DNA from: Phoebastria nigripes
Taxonomy: Eukaryota; Chordata; Aves; Procellariiformes; Diomedeidae
Direction: 5' to 3'
Assembly (NCBI GenBank): GCA_035582835.1
Contig: JAYKAV010003352.1
Span: 150,006 to 214,005 of the forward strand
Length of the DNA: 64,000 nucleotides
In this document: piece by piece, positions 14,097 to 26,900 of the stretch
Layout: each line of letters starts with the position of its first letter
Numbering within the stretch: position 1 is the stretch's first letter
Made by a program: the position numbers and the translations under genes
The notes under the pieces: generated by a model
What the model was told of the DNA's origin: nothing
The model's database searches: none
The model's input: the letters and a program-made list of their open reading frames with translations, nothing else

Positions 14097-14900
14097 ATTT
14101 TGATTTCATTAATGTTAGTTTTAATATTAATAATTCTATTGATTTCCTTCTCATTAACTTCAGAGTTAGANAATTATCTAGTCCATAAACTACATTTTGG
14201 GATAGGTATTCATTTTTGAATTATTTTTACTCTGTCTTGTTAAAATGATTCAATAAGTGGATGAAAATGCAATGATAGAATTAATTCTGGGTCCCTAGTA
14301 AACGGTATATACCTGGCACAAAGAGGTAGCAGTTTCTAGGTGAATAGCAAGATGCAGAAAGAAATGGGTGAGGGGCAGATTGCATCCTTTGCCCCCAGCC
14401 CCTCTGTGCAATATGTTTACCTGGCTGCTGAGACCCATACAAGAGTCCACTACCATTGAGTTTCCCAATGGGGGAACTCAGGGAAGGAGTCTGCAGTAGC
14501 TGTCAATATTAAAGAATCGAGGCCATGTGTGGGAATGTAAAGCCAAATATTTGAGGGATGATTTGTAGAAAATGAAACCTCTTTTCTAGCATACATTTAA
14601 AAAAAAAATCTTCTACAGAATACATGGGTGAAAAGAGTAAAAAAGAGCTAACAGTTTAGGATTTAATTCTTAAGTAGGTATCTTGGGAAAAATTGTACTT
14701 TTCAGAAAAGGTATTTTTCCAGCTAAGATTGTCTAGTCTGACATTAAGACAAGCAGCTTCAGATATTATAATACTTCCTTTAAAATTGCTATACTAAAAC
14801 CTGAATTTCTTTCTTCCAAGATGGATGCATTAAAGTCTTCTGTATTGGTGTCAGAGAGGTAACATTCACTTCTGTTCCAGATCAGAGCTTGATTTGAAAA

Positions 14901-14944
14901 GTCTCGTGTCCTAAATGTCTCATGTCCTTAAAGTCTCATGTTCC
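14901..14944 (+). repeat. 16-bp tandem triplication
   Basis: Three consecutive units begin at 14901, 14917 and 14933. Each follows 'gtctcatgtcctaaa' with one or two changes; the first has 'gtctcg', the third ends early. It is a local minisatellite-like expansion with no matching array elsewhere in the window. Confidence 0.8.
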
Positions 14945-15204
14945 ATTAGAGAGCTGGTAAATCACTCCTTCTAAACATTTTAATACATTTCTAGTCTTGG
15001 CAATTTATGAGACATCAAATTGGTGAATACCCTAAGAATCTTTTCAGAAAATACGTAGTCATCTATAAAATGTATTCGTTACCATTTCTCTCTCCGATTA
15101 GTGCATACCTGGTCACAGGGCCAGGTTTAGAAAAGTGTTCCTTTTTTTTAAAGGCCAGATTTTCGAGAGAGCTCAGCGTACAGTGTTGGACTCGCTTGTG
15201 CTGC

Positions 15205-15322
15205 TCATGGCTTTGGACACCTCTTGGACAGGGACCATCTTTCCGTTCTGTGTCATTCTGTCAAGCACTGACTCACAACTATATTTCAGGCAGTATCATG
15301 CAGTAAATAATAATGATCATAG
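15205..15322 (+). repeat. ancient L3/MIR-like 3' tail, sense
   Basis: The core at about 15226-15252 ('ggacagggaccatctttc' then 'gttctgtg') matches the sense tail 'ggggcagggaccgtcttt...ttctgtg' of old amniote elements. It is followed by a region equivalent to 'tgtacagcgcctagcac' (about 15260-15270) and ends in aataataatga at 15305-15315, the usual short-repeat terminus. The complete order of landmarks makes this a good assignment. Confidence 0.65.
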
Positions 15323-17027
15323 CAACTGTACATATCACCTGAGGCACTAAAACTAGTCAGGAGAGATACAAAGTTAGTTCTAATAGCTCCTGAAACATTT
15401 CTTAAACACTTTTTTTAACACTACATGCCTATGATAGGTTTGTAGTTGTGAAATCCTATCAGGGTCCATTTGGGATGGCCTTGCACTGCAGCTAGGGAGA
15501 AGTCTCCCTGTGAGTACATGCTTGCACGGAGCACACGTCACATCTGACACAGCACTGTGCCTGGTGTTTCTCTCACTCTCATTAGTTTATTAAAACATCA
15601 AAAAAAAAAAAAGACATGATGTATCACACGAGTCATTGTCTGGCAATAAGCTTTGCTCTGGAAGACATGACAAGTGTCTAAGCCATAAGACATTAAACTT
15701 CACGATGCACCGTGTTTGTTAATGTTATCTTGGGCTAGAGGGAATATTGTGTATAGTCATGGATGAGGGGGAAGGGTCCTGATCCTGCTGTTTGAGTAAC
15801 AGTTGAGACACAGTTCCCCAGATGAGACTATACTCCTTTTTCTCACCACATATAAACACATTTTCCCTTCCTCCCTTCTCAGGTTTTAGTGTATGTAAGA
15901 GCTCAGTGGAACTATGATGCTGGATTGACCTTAATATAACTGCATGAGTAATAGGTGAACAACTATTTTCTCACTTGGTTATCTAGCAGAATAGCTCAAT
16001 AGCAATACAGTGGGTTAGCTTGGTCTCACCCAGTTCCTTGGAAACTGTGCTCAGATGTTCAATTCCAGAGCTTCAAGTGATGCTTTTACTCTTGGGTCAC
16101 GGACCTGTACAATTGTCCCAGTGGTTCTGAGATCAGACAGTAAAGAGCAAAATAAACTCAGTTTTGTTCTAGACCTTGTGGAAATGTCTGATGCATATAC
16201 AATAGAAGAGAATCCCCAGACCCCATATTAGAAGTAGTGCAAAAAAGCAGTTTGAAGCTCAGTCTCCATGTTGATTTACGCTGGATTCAATTTTCTGTAA
16301 ACATACTTAAAAATGGTGGCATTATTTCCAGGGGAGCAGGGTGTCTTCCTCTCCTTGGCAGTCAGTCAGAGCTACGTCGGCTCGGCAGTGAACAGGGTTG
16401 GGAATGGTGTTGGGAGAAGGAGGAGGAAAAAGCCTTTTGGTGTCCTATAAACATTGTTCCTCCATTTTGGGTTTTTGGAATTTTTTTTAAAAAGCAAAAG
16501 TAGTTCAAATGCTCGCATTTAAAAATCTCAGCCAGCTGAACTCCTTTCAGTTAAATAAAATCACTCTAGCAATCTCTTTGCATTTGGAAAGATAAAAGGA
16601 AGAAAACAAAGTACTTATATTTTCCCTGTTCAAATTTAAGTGAAACAAAATGTCTTCCTATTATCCCATTGGACAAATCTAACCCGAGGTATTGAAGAAA
16701 TTCCCCCCCAGAGCTCAATGCCTCTGTCTATAATGAAATACAAAGGAAAACAACTGCTAACACAAGTAGACTTCGTGCTGCGTGAACGACTTTTCCTGTA
16801 TTAGCAAAGCAGACTACTAATATGATATGATGGGACATTACTAATGCAACAGAGTGTAGCTAATGCAAACAAAACATGTTGGAGTGCCTAGTTGAACTGA
16901 ATAGAGAATTTGTTTGTCTGGGACCCAGATTCTGAAAATCAAAGTAAATTCCACAGAAATAAATCTTACGGATAATTCAATAAACAAGCCAAGCCCATCG
17001 GATGCACCAAGCCATTTATGGGCCCTG
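15323..17027. other. gene-free stretch
   Basis: No gene is seen. It holds a run of A at 15599-15612 and short chance ORFs (up to 88 codons at 16237-16503) without recognisable features. Confidence 0.5.
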
Positions 17028-17117
17028 GAGGTACAGATAGATCCAGGAACCTAATTCCCACACTGACTTTTGAAGGGAGTTGGGTGCTTGGCTGTCCTTG
17101 GCACTTTGGAAAATCTC
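17028..17117 (+). repeat. ancient palindrome-rich amniote repeat fragment
   Basis: The order 'ggaacctaattcccac', 'actgacttttgaag', 'ggagttgggtgctt', 'ggcactttggaaaatctc' follows the remembered amniote repeat made of 'aggcacctaactcccattga' units and their inverted partners, ending in 'gcacttttgaaaatctc'. I do not assign a database family name. Similar fragments occur at 49820-49870 and 58302-58376. Confidence 0.6.
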
Positions 17118-17696
17118 TTCTTGTATAAATAATAAATGATGATAATTCGCATTGACATAATAACTAAGTGTATGTGATTATCGGTAAAGGCTGTAAAACT
17201 GTTATTCAAGTCTTTGAGAGCATTGCTGTCATTGAATTCAAGGCTTTGTGTTCATAGCAAGTTCATCTCTGAGAAATAGCTAGGTATAATGCTCTCTTAA
17301 AAGAGTAGCAGTGATTTTTTTTTTGCCTCCTTCCCCTCCTCCCACTCTCAGCTCTTAATGACGATATTGTCTGCTGTAAATGGATAGGTTTGAGCAAATT
17401 AGAGAATCCTATCCCTAGTTTCAGCTGAGGGTAATATCTCCCACAGCAAAGGGTCTGCTTAGGCTTTGATGCATTTCACTCAAAAGACCGTCTATTAAAT
17501 TGAATACTTGTGTACTCTCCCGCAACCTCGAGGGCTGTGTGCTTCAGTGGGAGCTGCTTTGCAGCCAGTAGCAACTAGTCGCAATTTGTTATTAAAACTG
17601 CAGCTCCCCACTGCTTGCTGCTGCTGACTACCATGAGGCTGGAGTCTGCTCAAGAAACGCAGAGAAAGCAGAAACTGAGAATATTCCCAAGCTCAC

Positions 17697-17835
17697 CTTT
17701 TAATGAAGGCATATGGCATTCAGGATATTGTTATTCATGTAGTAATTGGCAACGGCGTACACATATTTATGGTACCGCTCATCATGCTTAGGAAATTTTG
17801 GAATTGCTCCATTTTAATGGGCCATAAACACTTAC
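17697..17835 (-). other. candidate recursive-splice (RS) exon on the minus strand
   Basis: Read on the minus strand, a pyrimidine-leaning stretch (plus 17839-17890) ends in 'gcttttacttcag' and is followed immediately, with no exon between, by the strong donor GTAAGTG; the junction lies between 17836 and 17835. After 139 bases comes a second consensus donor, AAAAG followed by GTGAGC (donor at 17691-17696). This acceptor-donor fusion plus a short downstream exon is the known layout of vertebrate recursive splice sites, found in very long introns. All three minus-strand frames of the 139-base segment contain a stop: one at the TAA just after TTTCC, one at TGA near the middle, one at TAA beside the second donor. 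That argues against a normal coding exon and fits an RS-exon, which usually carries premature stops. The host gene is not identified. Alternatives are an untranslated or poison exon, or chance. Known: the RS motif. Seen: the sites and stops. Inferred: function. Confidence 0.35.
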
Positions 17836-17907
17836 CTGAAGTAAAAGCATATAGCAAATACAAAGAAATATGAATAATTCTTTATAATTACACACATATA
17901 TTTATGT

Positions 17908-17920
17908 ACACACACACACA
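17908..17920. repeat. short CA microsatellite
   Basis: Six to seven uninterrupted AC units. Confidence 0.7.
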
Positions 17921-19539
17921 TAGCCATCAGGCAAGACAATTTTTTTTTTCATAATTATTACTGAACTAGAGAGCAAACTGCGCCTAAATTGTTCTAAATC
18001 CAGATTAGTAAATTTGATTTGTAACTGTCAAGTGAAAAATCAAATGAAAGGTCCTGAGACTTTTCCTAGGTATTTGGGGCTGCATATGAACCAGAAAGAA
18101 ACAAGATGAATTAGACTGTCTGCAATTAGCTGCAGAACTTGATTCAAACATTTGCAGTAAAATTGGGGCTTGACAAAAAGCATCAACTCAGGGAGATAAG
18201 AAAAACCCACCACTTTATAGTCCTCTTTCTATTGAGATATTAGAAAGGGGGTTTTTTGTGGTTTTTTTTTAGTGCAATGAGTACCTGGAGTTTTATCTAT
18301 CTACTGATCCTTGCAGAGAGATGTGAGTGTGTGGTTTATATCCTTACTAAGGAAAACTTCTGTTCTAATCTGTAATTGTAGAATTAAACTTCTGCTGCTA
18401 TAGCTATAGAGCTATCCATATAGATATTCTAGTTCCATTTTTATTTCAGAATTTTTTTTTTTAAATTCAGTTGAGTTATTTAAGCTAGAAATAAGAGCTC
18501 TTATGCCAAAGTAAAAGTTTCACATGGAAAGATAAGGAACAACAGTGGTTCAAACCCACAGATTTAGATTTCTGCTACTGAGAAGTTTCATCAGTTTGAG
18601 AGTAGACTCAATGAAAAGAAAGGGCCTGCTTAGAGGAGGGCATAAAAATAAATTTTATGTGCCAGCATTGGAGTCTGTGTCTATAAGGACTGAAAGGGTA
18701 CATATTTCAAACCATTAAAATAAAAAAGGATATTTCTGTTTGTTCCAAATTCACCAAAACTCACCTAATTATTCATACACAGCCATTTAGGATGTATTTT
18801 CAGGAGGGCGCTCAGCTGAGCACTCATCAGTACCCATGTTCTGTACATAGGAGTTAAAGACCTCAATACTGATTTTGATAACGATCTGCAGATGCAGACT
18901 TCGTAATTCTCACACTAAGTCTTTAAAAATGGGTGTCTGAGACTCTTCTCCCACAACCAGAAATTCCAGTACTTTTGTCCCAGCTTAATATTTGAAATAT
19001 AATGCTTGCAAAGACCACCCCAGTGAGGCTGGATTTTGTATTTCTCTGCTAGAACCACAACTCCCCTTTATCTTTCTACTTCAACATCTGGTGTTGCAGG
19101 TAGGATACTCTGGCTCACAGCATCTGGGCTGAGAAATGTTTTCTCTCCTTGGAGTCCCAGGTACTTCAGAAATATCCTTCAGAAACCATTTATCAGACTC
19201 AATGCTGAAATGTTCAGTAAAATTTACAGTGAACCACCTTCTTTCCCTTCCTGCACAGTTGCCCCAGACTCACTCCAGCAGAGCNGTTGTTAACAAATTG
19301 GTTAATTGCCGGTGCTTTGCTGATGTTTGCTATTCTGAATCAGGGATAGTCAACTCCATTCGTACCAATTTGGAAATGACCTTAACCATTGTTCAAAACT
19401 AAAATGGGATTTGTTTTGAAGTTTAAAAATCTCTCAGGCATTTTTTTTCTTCTGGTAACTGACTCTTAGCATCCATACTCATGCTTCTTCACTGGCAAAA
19501 AGAGAAAATTAAGAGCTTTATCAATAATGTGCTGGCTGG
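17921..19539. other. gene-free AT-rich stretch
   Basis: No gene is seen. Homopolymer runs occur at 17940-17950, 18261-18270 and 18452-18462. One N lies at 19285. Confidence 0.5.
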
Positions 19540-19715
19540 CAGCTCAGAAGATCTGCTTCAGTCCCTGGCTCTATCATGAATCTCAGTCATGATCTTAGGC
19601 AAGTTCTGTCATCTCCCCATGAGACTGGAGCAATGTTACTTCATTTCCTGCTTTTTAAGATGTTGTATTCATCTAGATTGGAAGCTCTTTTTGAAAAGGG
19701 TTGTGTTTGTAGGAT
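19540..19715 (+). repeat. ancient MIR-like SINE with 3' tail, sense
   Basis: The sequence shows a degraded 'gggttcgaatcccggctctgccac' segment (about 19555-19575), then 'gatcttaggcaagttctgtcatct' at about 19590-19613, which matches 'gaccttgggcaagttacttaacct'. Finally, 'tagattggaagctctttt' (19674-19691) matches the 'tagattgtaagctctttg' tail shared by old amniote SINEs. All three landmarks are in order on the plus strand. Confidence 0.65.
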
Positions 19716-22700
19716 TGGATAAAACCTGCCACAGTATAGCCTCATTAACATCACGGAATTCTCAGATGACATGATAATATTCATAACAGTAAGTAATGGA
19801 GGTAACAAAGAGATATCAAACAAAGGCATGATCTTGCAACATTTCTGTCCACAGACTCAAACCAGAAATTTCAGAAATCTTGTGAAACAACTTGCTCTCC
19901 AGAGTTTACTACTTGAACTTTTTGAAACACCAGTAATTCAATTGTTTGGCTAAAGCTGGAGAAATATCCAAACTTTTGGGTGCTGACTGGAAACCTCCAA
20001 ACTTTCTGAGGTTTCTCTATCATTGACATAAACCATGGTCTGTGGCTTTCAATAATAACATTTGTGCTGATTTTAGCAATTCAATTCCAGATGCAGCAAC
20101 TGAGCTTGGCAAAACAGATGAGCCACAGACCACTTCTATCTATCTGAATGTGCAGTTGTTTTTGGTAACCAATTATCTACACCATCATGGACAACCAAAT
20201 TCTCCTATGGCTTCTCTGATGTGCAGGAGCAATGTCAGTACCATGACAGTCTACAATGGATATAAACAATCTGGAAGTTTTTACTTTGGAGTACCTTACT
20301 TGCATATCTAGCTGAACTGACTTCAACATGTAGCTGAGTGTGCTTTTGCAGGTTTTATGGGCATAAATTTCTGCTAGGAAAGGAGGCCTCACTTAAAATT
20401 AAACCTGCCAGAGGGGAAATGAGGATCTTCCAGAAATACGTAGGAAAGCAATTCATAGAGTGATGGCAAATGCAATGTTTTAAAGGAATGCAAGTATGTA
20501 GCCGCATCTAGATGTAACAGGCTTCTTCAAGGTGCGTGTAGACCACTGTCAGCCTCTGTTGGCAGTGCCAGAGTTGCCCAGCAAAGTGGCAAAGCCCTAA
20601 TCCTCCTCTTGTCCAAGTGTCAGGAATCAGCGAGAAGCCTGTTTGGAAGAGCCAAGTAGACAGTACGTCTCACCGGCACATCTGTGATTGCCTACAGTCT
20701 TTGGATGTGAGATGATATTGAGGCCTTCAAGGGAAAGTATAATAATAATAGACTTAACCGAAGCTCTGATTCAACTTTATGAACAGGAGAGAGGCAATTC
20801 ACACTGCTTACCCAGAAGCAACGCTCACGCCAGGGAGTTGGAGGGAGATATTCAATTAGAAGTATCACTTCACAAGGGAAAATTCTACCTGGAGTGAGAT
20901 ATGAAATGTGAAATTTCAGTGGGAGCTGCATTTTCTTTGGGGGAATTCAATGGAGAGTTTGTTTTGGTAGCCAAGCTCCTAATGGAAAGATAACTTCATC
21001 CTTAAATCTCAAGTGATTTCTGCCAATTCATAACAATTTACACCTACAGGGCATCAGCAAATTAAGTCCAACTACATCACTGTCATGTGAAGAAGTATTG
21101 GGTACACTGGAGCATGGAAAGACTGGCTTACGGAATGACATATGTTAAGGAAAAGAAATAAAATTCAAAAGACCCAACTCCCAGTCGCCTGCTGTAATCA
21201 CTGTACCTTGTTTTTTAATACTCTTCCACTGCTGGAAATAAATGAATTATTTAGGTTCTGCCTGACCATTTTTCTCTTTCCTTTTTTAGCATTTTATGCC
21301 TCAGCTTTAATTCATTCCCAGTATTTTTTCCATTTTAGTTTCTAGCAATAACATTATTAAATTTCATGTCTGCTTCCGTTTTTATTTCCATCTTTCACCA
21401 AAAAGATATAAAGTGAAATTAATCCAAATGAGAGAGCTTTTCTCTTCAAACTGCTCTCGGTATCATCGTTTCCTTAATTAAGTAATTGAAGCTCTCCCAA
21501 CACACACAACGTCATTCAATCTACTGCGGTCTCTCGTATATGCTGGCACTTAGATTTGTTCCTATAGGGGACTGTTTTTCCAGTCCATCAGTCTCTTCTG
21601 CATCTTTCTTCTAATAACCTCTCAGGCCTGGTTCTCCTGGTACCCCACGGCACACGTGCAACACGGCTTTAAAACAAAGAAACAACATAAAGACAAGATT
21701 AATTCAGTGTTATTCATAGGGCTGTCTATCCTGGGGCTCATATGGGACCAATCTTGACAGATCTGACTTACTTCCTCGCACTTCTGGCTGAACCGTTATA
21801 TTCCTTGCTTTAGTTTTGTGTTTGTGCCCTTAGTTTCTTCCTTTGAAGTGAAGGATTTTACATTATTAATTACTAAGTTCCTCCTCTGACATCTTAGGCT
21901 GTCCAAACCTCTTTTGCCACCCCTTTGCTGAGCAGTTGCTGTTTTCCCTGGATTCTGGAATGACGTATTTCTGTGCTGGAAATCCTGGCCAGAAGAGTTT
22001 CCAGACCAGAAATACATTTTCAAAGGATAAACAACACATAGCCAATGCTAAAATTTGGCAGATTCTCATCCTCATGACAAAATGTCCAGGAAAACCTCAT
22101 AATAGCTGTAGGTCCCTCTAGTTTAGATAGATACTCAACACATCCAATATAACATAGCAATGGCTGTAGTTGTTGGGAGTTACAGAACAATCTTTTTCTG
22201 TTGAAATTTTCTCAATGGAAAACTGAGATTCTGTTTCACTATATTTTTAAGGAAAAGGATCCCTTCAGGAGTCTAGATGATATTTTGCCTGGGGTTGGAA
22301 GGGAAGGAAGAGCAGCTAATGCTCTACGCTCCTCCTCTTCTATGGACATTGGATCAATCTATTCCCTTCTCACTTCACTCCCATCCTTGCAATGCCAAAT
22401 ATAGTGAGGGGTAAGGGAGTTAATGTCAGTAATTGTTGTCTTCCCTGTGAATTTAGGATGACAAAGAACTGGAGATCCTATTGCAGCTGTGTTTCAAGCT
22501 TGGGAAGAGGTGTAAAGAAGCCCAGGAAAAGGCAGAGAATGGGACTATACTGTGGACATGGTGGTGGTGGAGCTAAGCAATGGCTGGAACTGATTTGAAT
22601 TAGAGTTAACTGCCTAGGTGGGAGGGTAGGAAATAAAATGAGTGAACTCAAACTTGAGGTTTGAGGAGCCACAGCTATTAAGAGTTGTTTTTGTATGGAG

Positions 22701-23023
22701 GAGATGCTATATGCAAAAGCACTAAACAGGCTTTCAGGCTTAAAATCTCATGACACGCCAAATGGCACAAGATCATTTTTCAGACCCCTTAATCTCAGGG
22801 CGTTAGCATGAACATCCTGAAGTCTAACACCCAAACTCATTTTTCTGTGAGCGTCCTTACTACTTCTCACAGAAGTCTTCATTCTCCTGAACAGACCTAG
22901 CTCTGACTCTATATCTGAATTATTTCTGTTCCATAATTTTATCAGATTATAGTTGTGACAACCTGATGGTGAGGAGAGAATCCAGATCCACTTGGAAGAA
23001 CAAATTCCAAACGTAATTAATGA

Positions 23024-23034
23024 GGGGGGGGGGG
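23024..23034 (+). repeat. G11 homopolymer
   Basis: Eleven consecutive G residues, uncommon in this AT-leaning region and prone to sequencing error. Confidence 0.9.
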
Positions 23035-23914
23035 TTGTGACATTAGCAGGAATTCACTCCACTCTTGCTGAGAGTTTTGCAGAATGGATCTGTGTGACGT
23101 CTTTTGTAGGCTGAGCATCCATAAGCCCAACCTGTGACAGTTCAGCTCATCACACATCTGGTGAATGAGTGGCCTCCCAACTTACAGCCACTAAAGCAGA
23201 GGAATTTCACCATCGATCTGGAGAAGCACTTGAGACAATGAGAGTAACAGGGCAATAAAGATTGCAATATATCATCAGACTCGGCTGCTAGCTTGTATAG
23301 ATCAGAGCTGCATTAAGATCATTACAGCATGCCTGTGACTGAACTGAAGAGAGTAAGCCAGCTCTAGGAAGGGAAAGAGCTGCTGATAAAGAAACAAAAC
23401 CAAACTAACTAATGAGGAAAAAAAAAAAAGTCAACATGACAAAATTTCTTTTGCCAGTCCGGACAAATGCCTCTGAATTCCCACTGTGCTGTAAGCAGCT
23501 GTCAGCGAAACACATGCACTAGTTAAAGCAAATTATTAACCCCCCCTTCCCCCCACAGAAACATCCAGCTTCTGAAATCATGAGTTACACTTAAAAGAAA
23601 GGGAAAGGCAACCAGAAAACAGGAAAGAAACAAAAACCGGGAATCCACCTCCTACGTAAGTCCATACATCAACAAGATGCTTAAGCTGGCCTCTTACTGG
23701 AAGCAGAAAGGCAAGTGTCATGGTCTTCACCAGGCTCTCTTGCGCTGAGAGCTGGGGAGGTGCTTTCCTGCCCTGTTTGCTCAGTACAACCCGGTGAGAA
23801 TGTGGCCTCTGTCCCAGGCTGGTTGGAGCCTGTGGCGAGGCGTGCAAAACTGCTGCCCTCGCCACGCGTGCTTCAGCCAGAAGCCTGCCCAGGTGCATTT
23901 TAAGTGCCCCACAG

Positions 23915-23932
23915 GATCACAGCGCTGTGATC
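23915..23932. repeat. perfect 18-bp palindrome
   Basis: GATCACAGCGCTGTGATC is identical to its own reverse complement, with no spacer. It could be a dimeric protein-binding site or chance; nothing nearby clarifies it. Confidence 0.85.
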
Positions 23933-26900
23933 AGGGTTTTTGGGATCGAGCCCTTGATGCACGGTCAGAGAAAGAAAAGCTTTGATGCACTCTGAACTGA
24001 AGAAAGTATGTAGAGGAGTGAATCCCACCAGCCTAAATCTGCCTACACTTACTGCTGTGGAAATACAACCATTTCTACCAGCTGAGCATTGGCCCAGCAG
24101 GTATTCAGCTTTTCAGGACACATGTTTGTCCCCTGGGCATTTTCTTCTTTCCATGTTCCTGCAGATCACCTGGATTGTCTGAAGCTTCTCCTGTGTAGCA
24201 GATCCACCGATAACCTGTAGAGGAGCCAAACTTGGAGCAAGAGAGATTGCAAAAACCCAGTCACACATGGTGACTCCTTGTCACTGCAGACAAATCTAAG
24301 AATAAATTCCCTTTTCTGGCCCCTGATCTTTCATTGCCTGTAAAGAAGTTTGCTGTAATTGTCACCTTCTTATGGAAGAAAGAGGTGGAATTTGACGCTT
24401 TGTGNAGAATAAAAAAAATCTCCATTAATAGAGGAGGAAAAAGAAGAGGGACTTTCATTCACATGTCCCCAAGCTCCCCCAAGTCCCTTCCATTTGCTAT
24501 GGGTTTGCCAGCACCCATAGGATGCTTTTAACATGCATACACTTAAGCAGCTACTTACAGCGCATTGAGCCAGGTGTGCTAAGCTATTGAAATGCGTTTT
24601 TTATCAGCAGGCAAGGGCTTCTAGTCAAACTGGAGAAGCCCTAATCCTCCTAAATAGAGCGAAACCTCTCTGTAGATAAAAGACTTGTCTGGCTTGTTCC
24701 AGAGGGAGTTGGTGACATGGCTGCGCCCTCGCCCCCTTCTCCCTTAGGAAAATATGGCCCTGAGGGAAGAGTGGAGAGGGATGATCAAAGGGAGCTGCAG
24801 TTTAGCTGCCTGCTTCCAGCAACAGAAAGGCTAACCTGTCATTACCAGGGAGCAGCACTATTAGAGGTGAATTGTGAATGGAAGGGATGCACACTTAGGA
24901 TCTTTGGCAGACAGAGGAATTGGGGCTATGCCACTGCGTAGGAGAGATTTGGGCTTGGGAGGGGACCTTGTTTCTTCCCACTCCTTTGGCAAGGTAAAAC
25001 CCAGGTGTGTCCCTGGGAATCCCTAGCTTTTTAACTCATTTAGGAGTATTAATGAGAGGATGGTGGTTTTCACCTGTACAACTCATAGGTAACTCTGTAC
25101 TGGATTTCCCACTGCATTTTGCCTCTACAAAACCTCTCACCCTCTCCTTATCTCCCCCAGAAAAAAAAAAAAAAGCAAGTGTCCTCTTCGAGAGTTGCTG
25201 TCTTATTTTTTTGTTCCTCTGGCTTTGGAGGAGGGCAAAAGGGCAAACTTCCTCGAAGTTTTAAAGACGGGCTAGGAAAGTAAAATGATTCTCCAAAAAA
25301 TGCATGTAACAGTGCTGGAGTGGGAGCAGGCTGGGCAAGTTCTGCACTTTCTCCTCTGAGTAAGTGTTGGCTGCCTTGGGACAGGGTCCAGCTAATTATC
25401 AGCTTGCATGAGTTTTGGACGTTGAGTAAACAGTCTTAGTAAGATATTGGAGGGTGTTGGTAAAAGCATATTTTTCAGGTGGTGTTTTAAGACAAGCTAA
25501 ATGGAGATTTATCTGTTCAACAGCTCTCCTGCATGAACTTGAAGGTTTAGCTTCAACGTATCCATGTTACCTGTTCCCTTACTGCAGAGTTGGCAACTTA
25601 CAGGTTTCTAGCACAGATTTGTGTTGCCAGTCCCAAGTATCGGACACAGGGAGCCAAAGACAAGCTGTGGAGCAAACAATGATTAATTAATTAGTGATCC
25701 TGCAGCCCATTGGGGTGGGGAAGGCTAGATGGTTGTGGAGAGGGTGCAGGGAGGGGCCTTATATTCACCCTGGGGATGAATCTGCCTCTGGGATACATAT
25801 AATGAGGGTGGCCAGAGTTTGAAAAGGTAATTGTTGGATAAAGGCCATGACTAGCCCTCGGTGGCACTACCGTTCCCTTTAGAAAGGGGCAGAGCCAGTG
25901 CCCACTACCAAGTCCAATTGCTCCAGCAGCTACATGGAGCAGAAAACCCCCTGCCACAGGTTGTGTCATGCATTTCCCAAGGGGAAATCCAGTTCTTCTG
26001 GGTGCAACCGAGCAGGACATGGGGCCATGTTTTCTGACTCCTTTGGGTAGCCCAGCATTCCTGTTGCGTCCAGCCTTGAGCCAGTCTTGCATGTGAATAC
26101 AAGGAATGGGGTTGAGTAATGGCCTTTTGGGAAGCCTTCTGGTGTCTCTGGCCCTCCAGACCACAGTCAGAAACAACCAGCCTTTTGCTTTGCAAAAATT
26201 CATCATCTGCCCCTTAGCATTTTATCCATCCCATGGTTTGACTGACTTTTATCCACCTTGCTACACAGGAAACAGTATAATTTTTTTATTTTTAATCCCT
26301 CAGACTGGAAGATCCAAATAGAGAATTTCCAAGCAGGCAAGTGGTTATTAATAATAAATAAAAACAACCTCTTACATGGATGGAGCACCTCTCATAGAAA
26401 GAAATAGATCCCAAGATGTTATACAGACATGTTTCTGCTTTTAGGAATCACCCTCATATGGATTTACAGCACAGAGACATTTTGTCCTCTACCAAAGCAA
26501 AATCACGTTATCTGTTGTTGAAAGCCGCTGTCTCAGGGGTTGAATGAAAGAGGTATTTGCCAGAATTAGCACCTAGTAGTGACTATGACTTGGTTTGCAT
26601 ATTTTTATGAATATACTTTAATCTCACCTAATACTTAGAGGCTCTGAGTTTCTGTTTGTTGTGATGAGCTCTATGTCTAAAACTTGGTTTGACCCAGATT
26701 CCACTTTTATTGAAGCACTCCGACACGTACAACCTTTTAGCCTTCCCCAGTGAGAACAATATTTGCTTTCTGATAGGCTGAATTTACATACTTTTTCTTT
26801 TTATGTGTGTGCGTGTGTGTTAGGATGAGAAGTTTTAAAACAAACGGAGTTATCCCCAGCTGCTAAGTTCTGACATGCACTTTAAATAAGTAAACCCAGG

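Noticed and set aside
15975..15987. TTGGTTATCTAGC, identical to 13 bases of the miR-9 mature core
   Set aside because: The bases around it differ from miR-9 and no complementary arm follows within 80 bases, so no precursor hairpin can form. Chance match.
25691..26206. 171-codon minus-strand ORF
   Set aside because: A second frame overlaps it and there is no recognisable domain. Its composition follows the local GC content.
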